Origin: Paludibacter propionicigenes WB4
Lineage (GTDB): Bacteria > Bacteroidota > Bacteroidia > Bacteroidales > Paludibacteraceae
Direction of reading: 5' to 3'
Length of the DNA stretch: 64,000 nt
Assembly (NCBI RefSeq): GCF_000183135.1
Contig: NC_014734.1
Location: forward strand, 62,001 to 126,000
Within the stretch, counting starts at the first letter, position 1, and every line of letters starts with the position of its first letter. This document shows, piece after piece, positions 21,068 through 29,193 of the stretch. The position numbers and the translations under genes are program-made. The notes beneath the pieces were generated by a model, which did not search any database, had not been told where the DNA came from, and saw only the letters and a program-made list of their open reading frames with translations.

Positions 21068-22708
21068 TTACTCAAAAACAGGATAACCATTATTTACATC
21101 CGCGCTAACTTTCCACCTTTTTAAACTGATGCCATTAAATGTAGGGTTAGCGCTAACATAGGCATTGAGCAAATCAACCGGCTGGGCCGATAAGTTGAAG
21201 CCATGCAATTTAGTATCTGAGAAATCCGTTACTGTTACATTGGTACGGTCATTCACTTTTACGACCACAGATGTGGCAGCGTAGTTGTTTTTCGCAGAGG
21301 CCGAAGCAGAAAACATACTACAAATGCGGGCAGCATAACCTTTTGCAGATGCATCTAAACTTTCAGGCACTGCAGAAACCTTACTATTCAAAGCAATACA
21401 ATTGCTTATGTTACCAAATATAGTTGCTGCTATTCCGCCGGCATAACCCGTATAAGATATGGGAGGAGTACTACTGGAGGAACCTTCGAAACCATAAATA
21501 ACTCCTGATGCATAACAATTCGTTATATCAGATCCTTCACCTGCAATGCCGCCTGAATAAATTCCGCTGATATTTCCTACAGAATAACAATTGACAATAC
21601 TTCCCACATTGTAACCTGCAATACCGCCTGATAGAGTATTTGGTTGCCAAGGTAATACAGCATTTGTAGAATAACAATTAACGATTGCTCCAATGCTATA
21701 TCCAACAATACCACCAGCATATTTTATTGTATAACCTGTTTCCCCTTTTGAATAGCAATTAGAAATTGTCCCTATTATATATCCGGCAATGCCACCTGCA
21801 TAACCCGCCGGATCACCACATTTTTTAATATAAGATACACTTCCAGAGTTATAGTGGCAATTTGTAATCACTGTTGTTATAGTTCCGTATCCAATAATTC
21901 CACCGACAGTGCATCTTCCATCATATTTAGAATCAGCACCTGTCATGTCTCCGCTAGAATTGCAATTAGTAATAGTTCCTGAACCATAAGCTGCAATACC
22001 TCCTACATAATAATTGCCGGAACTTTTTCCGTCAATTATCTGATTCCATGCAATACTTATGTTTTTAATTTCAGCTCCATTAATAGTCCCAAAAAATCCT
22101 GCATATCTTAATGTGTCAGGATAATAATAATATTCATCTATGCTTCCAATATGCATATTATTGATAGCTTTTCCATTTCCATCAAAGCTCCCTTTAAATG
22201 TAGCTGCTGCTGTATTTCCGATAGGAGTCCAATTACTCGTTTTCTCTTTCGAGAAATCCAAATCAGCCATTAGTTTATAGGCTTTGTTGCCATAAACATC
22301 ATTTTTTGTATTTATGCTGTCTCTTATCGCTTTTAAATCGTCAACGGTGTAAATAAGATACGGATTTGAAGCCGATCCGTCACCTTTGTACGTTACGGTT
22401 ACCTTGCATTGAGTAGTTACGTTGTTGGTATTGGAAATAATTCCGATGGTTGCAGTTCCCCGGCCTATAGCTTTAATTTTACCTTTATTATCCACCGTGG
22501 CAACGCTGGTATTAGACGATGTCCATGTACAAGTAGGAACAGTGGCACTAGCCGGTATGCAGGATATGGTTAGCGTTAAACTATCGCCTATAGGAAGTAA
22601 AGCGGTAGTTTGAGACGGTGTTATTTGTGTTATCTCTATAACATCTTCTTTAGAACAAGAAGAAAATAGTAACAGGCTGAAAAAACAGAAGAAAGTAATT
22701 TTTTTCAT
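21068..22708 (-). CDS. Lipoprotein with Ig-like (BIG2) domain and GLUG repeats
   Basis: 546 residues. Lipobox FSSC with Cys18 marks a lipoprotein. A bacterial Ig-like group 2 domain follows (about 25-108; TWTSSNTSVATVDNKGKIKAIG is typical). The body (about 110-490) is a chain of GLUG-type repeats of the form YVGGIAGYxxGxITNCYSxG, which fold as beta-helix rungs and occur in adhesins and surface proteins. No catalytic motif was recognised. Its role is unknown; surface binding or adhesion is plausible from the architecture. It is transcribed toward the end of the polysaccharide locus and is separated from it by a terminator, so no link with glycan use is implied. Confidence 0.8.
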   Translation of the reverse strand: MKKITFFCFFSLLLFSSCSKEDVIEITQITPSQTTALLPIGDSLTLTISCIPASATVPTCTWTSSNTSVATVDNKGKIKAIGRGTATIGIISNTNNVTTQCKVTVTYKGDGSASNPYLIYTVDDLKAIRDSINTKNDVYGNKAYKLMADLDFSKEKTSNWTPIGNTAAATFKGSFDGNGKAINNMHIGSIDEYYYYPDTLRYAGFFGTINGAEIKNISIAWNQIIDGKSSGNYYVGGIAAYGSGTITNCNSSGDMTGADSKYDGRCTVGGIIGYGTITTVITNCHYNSGSVSYIKKCGDPAGYAGGIAGYIIGTISNCYSKGETGYTIKYAGGIVGYSIGAIVNCYSTNAVLPWQPNTLSGGIAGYNVGSIVNCYSVGNISGIYSGGIAGEGSDITNCYASGVIYGFEGSSSSTPPISYTGYAGGIAATIFGNISNCIALNSKVSAVPESLDASAKGYAARICSMFSASASAKNNYAATSVVVKVNDRTNVTVTDFSDTKLHGFNLSAQPVDLLNAYVSANPTFNGISLKRWKVSADVNNGYPVFE

Positions 22709-22779
22709 TTGACATTTGTATTTAGAATTTTATGGGTTATTGCCCGGAAAATCAACAACCGTGATAATTATTTATACAA

Positions 22780-22816
22780 TTTTCCCCTGCCACTTTATTC
22801 TTGCGTCAGGGGAAAA
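22780..22816 (-). terminator. Hairpin after the 22833-23567 gene
   Basis: Inverted repeat TTTTCCCCTG / CAGGGGAAAA with a 17-nt loop, 17 bp beyond the stop codon. The T-rich side of the arm serves as a short U-tract on the minus strand. Confidence 0.5.
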
Positions 22817-22832
22817 CTGATTATATTGGGGC

Positions 22833-23567
22833 CTATGCACTTGGCGCAGCATCTTTATCTTTGCCGCCCGACTGTAGAGCATGATACCTTTTGCGGAGCA
22901 TGTCCATTTTTATAAACAGTTCCTGTATGGCCGGATTCGGAGTAAAGTTGACTGCTTGTTCGATAATGTTGCAAAAGCGATTGTAACTGTCGGTAGCAGC
23001 CGGGCGAAGGTCCGAACCCGATGGTTCTTGTTTTCCTTCTTCCAGTTCCCGGGCTTTAAATGTAGTTTTCAAATTGGCATTATTTGCATCCAGTTCGTTC
23101 ATTAGCATATCAATGCTAATTGTTTGACCGGCCATTACCAACAGAGGGTTGGCACGATACTGCAACACCAATTTTTCAGTCTGGTCTATCTGATCGCCAA
23201 TGGGGCCTTTGGTAATATCCCAGTTGGGTTTGAGGAAAAATTGCAGGTCGGTGGCTGCCTTTTTCCGTTGTTCGATGCGCGATGAACTCTCGAATACGAC
23301 TGTTTTCTTTATTTCTGCATAACCGTCTACGCATACTTTTCTTTCCAGATTCACCTGGTCGGTAAGTTGACTTTTCTTCGAACGGTTTGTTTGAGCCCTG
23401 AATGCTCTGCCCGTTTGTTCCAGTTCGGTTAAGGCAACATTGGCCATTTCACCAATTTCATTTCTCACCAATAGCGCATCGTCTATGGTAAGGTTAAACA
23501 ATGCCGCTGCGTCTTCAATAGTTAGACGATTTGGGGAGACATTTGAAAGTTTTTGTTTTTGTTCCAT
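22833..23567 (-). CDS. Hypothetical protein, mostly helical, Bacteroidota type
   Basis: 244 residues, no signal peptide and no membrane segment, so probably cytoplasmic. The composition is charged and helix-forming, with heptad-like stretches, and the tail GGKDKDAAPSA is flexible. It resembles a group of uncharacterised Bacteroidota proteins of about 240 residues (possibly the one called DUF6261), a tentative recognition. No enzymatic motif is visible. Its start is set by the single Met at the head of the frame. Immediately upstream, beginning about 65 bp before the start codon, lies a 41-bp tandem repeat array. Because that array occupies the promoter side, it may influence this gene's expression; this is speculation. 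Confidence 0.65.
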   Translation of the reverse strand: MEQKQKLSNVSPNRLTIEDAAALFNLTIDDALLVRNEIGEMANVALTELEQTGRAFRAQTNRSKKSQLTDQVNLERKVCVDGYAEIKKTVVFESSSRIEQRKKAATDLQFFLKPNWDITKGPIGDQIDQTEKLVLQYRANPLLVMAGQTISIDMLMNELDANNANLKTTFKARELEEGKQEPSGSDLRPAATDSYNRFCNIIEQAVNFTPNPAIQELFIKMDMLRKRYHALQSGGKDKDAAPSA

Positions 23568-23631
23568 TTTTTCATTTTTATAGTTAGTATTAAAAAGATT
23601 TTAAAGGTTTGCCGATTTTGTTCTTTTCACG

Positions 23632-23836
23632 GCGATGAAAGTTCCAAATCAGTCATCGGGAAGCTTTTTACAGCGATGAAAGCTCCAAATTTGTTGATTT
23701 AGTTCTTTTCGCAGCGATGAAAACACTAAAACAGTCGTCGGGAAGATTTTCACAGCGATGAAAATTCCAAATCAGTAGTTTTGATTCTTTTTTCAGCGAT
23801 GAAAATACCAAAATAGTGATGGGGTACATTCCGAGA
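23632..23836. repeat. Five-unit 41-bp tandem repeat
   Basis: The core GCGATGAAA recurs at 23632, 23673, 23714, 23755 and 23796, each exactly 41 bp after the last. Most units continue with a form of nnnCCAAAnnAGT. Units 1, 3 and 5 carry a G-rich second half (TCGGGAAG or a variant), while units 2 and 4 carry a T-rich half (TTnnTTCTTTT). The array therefore also has an 82-bp A-B-A-B-A order. A partial B-type unit (TTTTGTTCTTTTCAC) precedes unit 1. Confidence 0.85.
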
Positions 23837-24324
23837 ATTATGAAAAACACCCCGAATGACATATTTGAGTAAAAAATCGGTATGTAAAAGAGCGTAATAA
23901 ACAGCCAGACAAAAAATGAATAAAAACAATGTTTTTTTGTCTTTCGATTGCAAATATAAATAACTTAATTTATCTAAGAAATAAATTATCGAAATATTTT
24001 CTCTTTGTAAAGGAAAAAATTTGAGTTGTTATATCAAAACCTTTTAAACATGGCTTTAACAGAAAAAAAGAAACAGATAGGCGAAGTGGATTCATAACAC
24101 TGCACTGTAGGCGAGATGGATACAGCAGATATTGTATGGTGGTTATAGCGGTTTTTCTGTGGTTGAATAGTAATAAGAGTCGGTCGTACAATGGGTTTAA
24201 TAACAAGAATCCTCCATTCCAGACAGGATAAACAAATGTTTTGGCTATTTTTGCAGACCTTGTGTGGTAATGCTTGAACAGGTTAAGTAGTTGCTAATAT
24301 TTAATGCTATGTTTTTACCACAAT

Positions 24325-24437
24325 AGAACACATAGAAATCATGAGAGAAAAAGACTTAGGTCACATAGTAAAAGTATCTGACGATACTCTTGCTTAGTCT
24401 GAAATTATCCCGTATTCGGGATAATGCTATGTGTTCT
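24325..24437. repeat. Inverted-repeat element with nested hairpins
   Basis: The outer arms AGAACACATAG (24325-24335) and CTATGTGTTCT (24427-24437) are perfect 11-bp complements. Between them are AGACT/AGTCT (24352-24356 and 24396-24400) enclosing the hairpin AGTATC-TGAC-GATACT (24373-24388), and a separate 9-bp hairpin ATTATCCCG-TATT-CGGGATAAT (24404-24425). The whole can fold as a branched structure. It could be a small mobile-element relic or an RNA. Confidence 0.5.
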
Positions 24438-24515
24438 TAGTTTTATATCTCCTATTTAAGTAATAATAAATAATTACTGATATGTTATTCTGAAATAACA
24501 TTCAGAGAATAAGAC

Positions 24516-24543
24516 TTGTAACTCGTAACTAAATACTCGTAAC
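24516..24543. repeat. Heptamer array 1
   Basis: Four consecutive 7-mers: TTGTAAC, TCGTAAC, TAAATAC, TCGTAAC. The 7-bp period matches other arrays in the window at 49071, 49166, 59083 and 59117, although the sequence differs. Confidence 0.5.
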
Positions 24544-24640
24544 TACTTAAAACTAGTGTGAACTATGTGACAAAAAACATATTATCAATAATTATTTACT
24601 TACCTATCTCTTCACAGGATTATAAAATAATAAAGCATAC

Positions 24641-25438
24641 ATGAATTTCGTACAGTTATTTTCGGATTATTCGTTGATTACAATCGTTTCGTTGGTGGTG
24701 CTGTCGTTCGTGGCGGGGTTTATCGACGCCGTAGTGGGAGGGGGCGGATTAATACAGATTCCGGCACTGCTTATCAGCTTGCCCAATCAGCCTTTGGCCA
24801 CCGTTTTCGGCACCAACAAGATAGCGTCTTTGTCGGGCACCTCGGTGGCTGCTTATCAGTATTCGCGGCGTGTCCGGTTCGATTTTAGGCTGTTGCTGGT
24901 TATTGCCGCTTTTTCGTTTGTGGCATCGTACGTAGGAGCCAAAACCGTAAGTCTGATAAATGTCGATACGCTGAAACCCATTGTGTTGGTAATACTTATC
25001 TTGATTGCCGTTTACACGTTTATGAAAAAAGACCTGGGTTCGCTTCCCTCACGGACGCTGAGTACCCGCAGGCAGCTTGTTTTCGGGTCGCTGATAGGGA
25101 TGGTAGTGGGTTTTTACGACGGGTTTTTCGGACCCGGCACGGGCAGTTTTTTTGTGCTGGGCTTTGTGGTTATACTGGGTTTCGAGTTTCTGACGGCTTC
25201 TGCGTATGCTAAAATCATCAATTGCATAACCAATATATCTGCATTGATAGTTTTTGTGCGTCAGGGCAATTTTTTGCCCGGCATTGCTTTGCTCATGGCA
25301 GTTTTCAATGTGCTGGGCAGCGTGACGGGTAGCCGCATGGCGCTGAAAAAAGGCAATGGCTTTATCCGCGTGGTGTTTTTGGTTATCGTGTCGATAATGA
25401 TTTTGCGTTATGCTTACGATGTTTTTCTAAAACAATGA
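24641..25438 (+). CDS. TSUP family membrane permease (TauE/SafE type)
   Basis: 265 residues with about eight hydrophobic helices. The N-terminal FVAGFIDAVVGGGGLIQIPALL and the mid-protein repeat GMVVGFYDGFFGPGTGSFFVLGF are the twin signature motifs of the TauE/SafE (TSUP) family, whose members move sulfite, sulfoacetate or other organic anions across the inner membrane. The substrate cannot be read from sequence. It stands alone on the plus strand, followed after 114 bp by another small membrane protein; a shared transcript is possible. GC content looks higher than in the surrounding intergenic DNA but ordinary for the window's genes. Confidence 0.9.
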   Translation: MNFVQLFSDYSLITIVSLVVLSFVAGFIDAVVGGGGLIQIPALLISLPNQPLATVFGTNKIASLSGTSVAAYQYSRRVRFDFRLLLVIAAFSFVASYVGAKTVSLINVDTLKPIVLVILILIAVYTFMKKDLGSLPSRTLSTRRQLVFGSLIGMVVGFYDGFFGPGTGSFFVLGFVVILGFEFLTASAYAKIINCITNISALIVFVRQGNFLPGIALLMAVFNVLGSVTGSRMALKKGNGFIRVVFLVIVSIMILRYAYDVFLKQ

Positions 25439-25552
25439 AGCGGGTGCTAAACTTTGAGTCCATCAAAACGTTCTATCGATGTACTTTTATAGGTACACCG
25501 GCCTGCCAAGGCTGTTTTTTTTCATGATAGTTCATTTAAATAAATCCGGCTT

Positions 25553-25981
25553 ATGTATATTGCTATAAAACATGTTCATTCTTTTATTGCCTTGCTTAGT
25601 TTGCTGTTGCTTGTGGCATCCGTTTTTTACAACAGCTACGGGTGGGTAGCCCGTAAACCTTTTTCCAAAACCAATAAATTGATGGCGCTGTTGGGCTTAA
25701 TTGCCGTTCACACGCAGTTTCTTATCGGGCTGTTGCTTTACTTTGTGTCGCCGCTGGGGCTTAGCAATTTTTCGGGCGAGGCAATGAAAAATTCCGTGTC
25801 ACGTCTGTATATTCTGGAGCATCCGTTGGTTATGATTGTGGCGTTGGTACTTATAACGGTGGGCTACTCCAAACTAAAACAACCCTCGACTGATGCCTTG
25901 AAATTTAAGCGGGTGGTTACTTTATATTCTTTGGGTTTAGTATTGATCCTTTCGCGTATCCCGTGGAGCATGTGGTTGTAG
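25553..25981 (+). CDS. Small four-helix membrane protein, cytochrome-b561-like size
   Basis: 142 residues with four predicted membrane helices (about 8-27, 43-65, 90-110, 122-140). Histidines occur in or near helices (IKHVHSF, AVHTQF, LEHPLVM), a spacing seen in small heme-binding or CopD-like membrane proteins, but heme binding is only a possibility. It belongs to a conserved Bacteroidota family of unknown function as far as can be judged. It follows the TSUP permease on the same strand and ends just before a bidirectional terminator. Confidence 0.7.
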   Translation: MYIAIKHVHSFIALLSLLLLVASVFYNSYGWVARKPFSKTNKLMALLGLIAVHTQFLIGLLLYFVSPLGLSNFSGEAMKNSVSRLYILEHPLVMIVALVLITVGYSKLKQPSTDALKFKRVVTLYSLGLVLILSRIPWSMWL

Positions 25982-26002
25982 AACTACTGTGCCCGGCATA
26001 AG

Positions 26003-26033
26003 AAAAGCTGCAAATTTATATTTTGCAGCTTTT
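26003..26033. terminator. Bidirectional terminator between convergent genes
   Basis: Perfect 12-bp stem (AAAAGCTGCAAA with TTTGCAGCTTTT) and 7-nt loop, with T-runs on both strands. It lies between the stops at 25981 (+) and 26055 (-). Confidence 0.85.
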
Positions 26034-26054
26034 TTATCTCCTAGCGCTAACGGC

Positions 26055-26384
26055 TTAATTACCAATTTTCTTGCTGGTTTCGTTTAGCTGTTTGTTCAGT
26101 ATCACCTGATCTTTTTTAGTCAGGTGCCCGTTGTGATCTTTTCTCATCTGCCTTTTTTCCTGATTGATGGCCGACAGATCTTTACGGATTTCGCGCGCTT
26201 CCTTGTGAGTAAGGTCACCTTCTTTTCTTTCTTCAATAATTCTTTTTTCCTGATTGTCTATCCTCTTGTTCACCTGATTTACGCGAGGATGATTCTTGAT
26301 GTTCGTACGTTGTACTCCGGGTCCCTGTGCGTAGGCAGCTAAACCAATACCGGCTGCCAATACGGCGATAATTAACTTTTTCAT
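26055..26384 (-). CDS. Small periplasmic protein with two 30-residue repeats
   Basis: 109 residues with a signal peptide (MKKLIIAVLAAGIGLAAYAQ). The mature part is strongly charged and helical. Residues 41-70 and 71-100 align as two consecutive 30-residue units sharing NQEKR, GxLTxK and KxL. Each looks like helix, G-turn, helix. No metal-binding or catalytic pattern is evident. Similar small Bacteroidota secreted proteins are uncharacterised. It is transcribed alone, convergent with the small membrane protein gene. Confidence 0.7.
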   Translation of the reverse strand: MKKLIIAVLAAGIGLAAYAQGPGVQRTNIKNHPRVNQVNKRIDNQEKRIIEERKEGDLTHKEAREIRKDLSAINQEKRQMRKDHNGHLTKKDQVILNKQLNETSKKIGN

Positions 26385-26578
26385 AACGTTTCTTTTTTTA
26401 GTTGTAATGAAGCAATTGATTTATTTGTGAGGATAAATTCAAATGTTGTGCCAAAAAAATAGGCTTTTATTCATTTTTATACCTGCTCATATACTTTAAG
26501 TTTTGTATAAAATCTTATTCTAACAAATGAGAGGTTATGACCGTTAAATGTTATTTTCGTTTGTATTTTGTCAATAAA

Positions 26579-26610
26579 TTTGATTGTTTAAAAAAATGTA
26601 TGTATATTTG
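26579..26610 (+). promoter_or_regulatory. Promoter of the orphan response regulator
   Basis: TTTG at 26579-26582, a 20-nt spacer, then TATATTTG at 26603-26610. Both boxes match the Bacteroidota consensus. The start codon is about 60 nt further on. Confidence 0.65.
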
Positions 26611-26672
26611 AAACGAAATTTGAATTAACAAACAGACTTGATATATAATTGTAACAAAAAAGACACACTATT

Positions 26673-27413
26673 ATGGTTGAAGAGAAATTAAAAGTTTTAT
26701 TGTCCGAAAAAAATGAAGATTTAGGATTTGTGATAAGTGATTATCTGGGACGCAAAAATTTTGAAGTCGATTTAGTGACTGCAGCTGAACTTGATTCAAA
26801 TGAGGCTATATTGACTGATGTTAAGTACAACATTTACATTCTTGATGCAACTATTTTCACTGCCAAGGGTTTTGGAGCGATAGATAAAGTTCATGAAGAA
26901 AATAGCGAAGCCATTGTAGTATTGACAAAGCCAAATTCGCTTAGTCTGGACAGACTGTATGTTGAAAATGAGATTATCCTTTCAAAACCATTTGGTGTGC
27001 ATGATCTTGTATCGGCTATCGGTACCAAAAAAAGATCGAAAGGCTATATTCAGAAGAGAGGCAGCATGAAGCGCGAAAGACAGAATGTGGTGAATACTAC
27101 TACTTATATGATTGGTAATTATAAGTTTGAGGTGCAAAAATTCAGACTTTCCATCGACGATCGTACTATGGAACTTACTACCAAAGAAGCTTCTTTGTTA
27201 CTGCTTATTGTTGAACATGCCAATAGCTTCGTAGATCGCAACTATATTCTTGAAAAACTTTGGAAAACATCCAAAGAAGATTACGGTGCAAAAAGAAGTA
27301 TGGATGTTTATCTTTGCAAGCTACGTCAGTATCTGAAAGATGATCCGGATATCTATATCATTAATATTCACGGAAAAGGATACAAGTTTATTGCTCCGGT
27401 AACACTTGTGTAA
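26673..27413 (+). CDS. OmpR-type response regulator with altered receiver
   Basis: 246 residues. The receiver (about 5-118) keeps the phosphoacceptor position D58 in YILDATIF, T85 and switch lysine K105 in LSKPF. The usual acidic pair near residue 12 reads S-E-K-N, so one pocket acid is replaced by K13, and the DVMLPxxDG loop is replaced by DATIFTAKG. The winged-helix output domain (about 140-244) is intact (ELTTKEASLLLLIVEH, SMDVYLCKLRQYL, IHGKGYKF). It resembles RprY-like regulators of this phylum. No kinase gene is adjacent. The receiver may not be phosphorylated normally and may work constitutively or by another signal; that is inference. A good promoter and terminator make it a single-gene unit. 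Confidence 0.88.
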   Translation: MVEEKLKVLLSEKNEDLGFVISDYLGRKNFEVDLVTAAELDSNEAILTDVKYNIYILDATIFTAKGFGAIDKVHEENSEAIVVLTKPNSLSLDRLYVENEIILSKPFGVHDLVSAIGTKKRSKGYIQKRGSMKRERQNVVNTTTYMIGNYKFEVQKFRLSIDDRTMELTTKEASLLLLIVEHANSFVDRNYILEKLWKTSKEDYGAKRSMDVYLCKLRQYLKDDPDIYIINIHGKGYKFIAPVTLV

Positions 27414-27433
27414 ATAACTAAACACGATATTAT

Positions 27434-27475
27434 AAGCGGGTTGACTCTGAAAAGTGAGTCAACCCGCTTTTTTTT
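27434..27475 (+). terminator. Intrinsic terminator after response regulator
   Basis: Perfect 14-bp stem (AAGCGGGTTGACTC with GAGTCAACCCGCTT), 8-nt loop, then T-run to 27475. Confidence 0.92.
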
Positions 27476-27840
27476 ATCACATACTTCGATGCATTGAATG
27501 CTCAAATCTCCACATTTTTATACCGTTTTTTGTCTGAAAATATTATTAAACGTAATTTAAATTTACACATTAATGTAATTGTCATGAAATCAGCGATATA
27601 TGATAATGAAAAATGCATCAAATATTTATCTTAAAACTTGGATGTTATGAATTTTGTAGTTAATTTTGGCGTGTATTGTTTCATATAAAAAGCAAATTGC
27701 TGAAATTGATTATAATTTGATTTTGCGTTGCGCTGTTTTGTTGTAATTGTTTTGTTTGAATACGCTGTTTGTTGATGTTGCTTTTTAGGGTAGAAGCGGT
27801 ACATTTTTGGTCATGAAATTAATAATCTAACTTATATCTT
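27476..27840. other. Upstream region of small HTH gene
   Basis: 365 bp, no ORF. It contains a promoter-like pair at 27638-27668; that would give the HTH gene a leader of about 165 nt. No riboswitch fold was recognised in the leader. Confidence 0.4.
27638..27668 (+). promoter_or_regulatory. Possible promoter of HTH-traB unit
   Basis: TTG at 27638-27640, a 20-nt spacer, then TAATTTTG at 27661-27668, matching TAnnTTTG. Confidence 0.4.
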
Positions 27841-28080
27841 ATGAATCTAATCAAAAATCTAACTTATGTGGAAAAACTCCACGAGCTCATTGTCCAGCAA
27901 AAAACAGGATCGCCAAAAGAATTGGCCGAAAAATTAGGTATAAACCGTGCCAAACTGTACGTGCTGATTGACGAACTGAATGCTTTGAATATGCATGTGC
28001 AGTATTCCCGGAAGTATCAGACCTTTTATTATCAACGAGATGAAAACGAGGTCATAACCAACAACATTTCTATGAATTAA
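27841..28080 (+). CDS. Small helix-turn-helix protein
   Basis: 79 residues. A winged HTH of the DeoR/HTH_11 type occupies about 8-60: helix YVEKLHELIVQQ, then SPKELAEKLGINRAKLYVLIDEL as the HTH, then a beta-wing VQYSRKYQTFYYQ. No effector domain is present. Such short proteins occur widely in this phylum and may act as DNA-binding regulators. It precedes the TraB/GumN gene by 27 bp on the same strand, so they are probably co-transcribed. Its target is unknown. Confidence 0.75.
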   Translation: MNLIKNLTYVEKLHELIVQQKTGSPKELAEKLGINRAKLYVLIDELNALNMHVQYSRKYQTFYYQRDENEVITNNISMN

Positions 28081-28107
28081 TAACCCTCTCTTAATACATC
28101 CAATTAC

Positions 28108-28983
28108 ATGAAAAGAAAATTGATTCTCGTGGCGTTTATCGCCTTATTCTCAGTATTTAATATCTGTGCGCAGTTACTATGGAAAGTTTCAGGAAACGGA
28201 TTGACCAAACCCAATTATCTGTTTGGAACGCATCATTTAATTGAAAAGGAGCAAATTAATAACTTTGATAAAATTCTTGCATTGGCTGCTCAGTCTGATG
28301 CTGTTGTAGGCGAATTAGATATGTCGGATATATTGTCGATGCAGACCAAGATAATGCAGAGTGCCATGATGCCCGGAAAAAATATAAAGGATATGATATC
28401 CACAGCCGATTATGCAATAGTGGATACGGAGCTGAAACAATTATTGGGCGCAGGTTTAGAACAATTGGGAGTTCTTAAACCGATGATGTTGCAGACGCTG
28501 TTTGTCACAACAGTATATTTGAAATCGCAGAACCTAACCAAACAGCCCGAAGCAGTTGATATATTGTTTCAGAAGGCTGCCAGGGACAATGCTAAAGCAG
28601 TCGTAGGTCTGGAAACGGTAGAGCAACAGGCGGCTATTATGTTTGATTCGTTGCCTTTCAACCGTCAAGCTGAAGTGCTGGTTAAATCCGTAAAAGAAAA
28701 GCAAAAAGGAATAGAGCTTCTGAAGCGTTTGAACGTGGCTTATCTTGCCGGTAATCTGATTGAAATTGCTAAGATAGACAAAGAGGATGATGACATGACT
28801 CCAGCCGAAAGAAGGCCAATCTATGAAGGACGAAATTTAAAATGGGCTGGTCAGTTGCCTGTGTTATTCAAAAAGCAATCTTGTTTTGTAGCAGTAGGTT
28901 GTATGCATTTGGTAGGCGAAACGGGATTAATAGCCCAACTAAAGAAAGCTGGTTTTAAAGTTGAACCGGTAATTCTTCAATAA
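28108..28983 (+). CDS. TraB/GumN family protein, exported
   Basis: 291 residues with a signal peptide (MKRKLILVAFIALFSVFNICA). The TraB/GumN family motifs are present: LFGTHHL near 40, VVGELDM near 70, and VAVGCMHLVGETGLIAQLKKAGFKVEPV at the C-terminus. The paired GTxH and GxxH motifs recall the Tiki/TraB fold, for which metal-dependent peptidase activity is known in animal Tiki proteins; activity of bacterial members is unproven. Expected location is periplasm or envelope. It shares a transcript with the HTH gene and ends at a hairpin terminator. Confidence 0.87.
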   Translation: MKRKLILVAFIALFSVFNICAQLLWKVSGNGLTKPNYLFGTHHLIEKEQINNFDKILALAAQSDAVVGELDMSDILSMQTKIMQSAMMPGKNIKDMISTADYAIVDTELKQLLGAGLEQLGVLKPMMLQTLFVTTVYLKSQNLTKQPEAVDILFQKAARDNAKAVVGLETVEQQAAIMFDSLPFNRQAEVLVKSVKEKQKGIELLKRLNVAYLAGNLIEIAKIDKEDDDMTPAERRPIYEGRNLKWAGQLPVLFKKQSCFVAVGCMHLVGETGLIAQLKKAGFKVEPVILQ

Positions 28984-29028
28984 ATTCGGACTGGATATAT
29001 TCAAGTTCAGGCAATTACACGATAAAAT

Positions 29029-29073
29029 AGCTGTTTTGTGATTCTGAGTAAGAGAAACAAAATAGCTTTTTTT
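29029..29073 (+). terminator. Terminator after TraB/GumN gene
   Basis: AGCTGTTTTGT pairs with ACAAAATAGCT with one G-U, followed by seven T. Confidence 0.65.
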
Positions 29074-29170
29074 ATTAATTGTTGTTAATCTATAATCTTT
29101 TTTGATTGTTGTAAACGTCTAATAATAAATAAATTGATTTAATTCAAATTAATTTTTTATTTGAAAATAC

Positions 29171-29193
29171 AGTACTATGTATTGCATGGTACT
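29171..29193. promoter_or_regulatory. 23-bp palindrome, candidate PadR operator
   Basis: The arms AGTAC and GTACT lie at the ends; inside, ATG and CAT are symmetric about the centre at 29182. In all 18 of 23 positions match the reverse complement. It covers the -33 box of the exporter promoter, the position of a repressor site. The operon's own PadR gene is the natural candidate regulator (inference). Confidence 0.55.

Larger units (their letters stand above)
23568..24640. other. 1.07-kb gene-free region rich in repeats
   Basis: No credible gene. In order it holds a 41-bp tandem repeat (23632-23836), two similar TAGGCGAnnTGGAT stretches near 24079-24122, a foldable inverted-repeat element (24325-24437) and a heptamer array (24516-24543). 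The short ORFs in it change frame with the repeat and lack coding character. Confidence 0.6.

Noticed and set aside
23632-23836. CRISPR array
   Set aside because: The whole 41-bp unit is repetitive, there are no unique spacers of constant length between identical repeats, and no cas genes are nearby.
23668-24206. Short minus-strand frames within and beside the 41-bp repeat
   Set aside because: The repeat length is not a multiple of three, the frames repeat the same peptide words in different registers, and no conserved protein is suggested.
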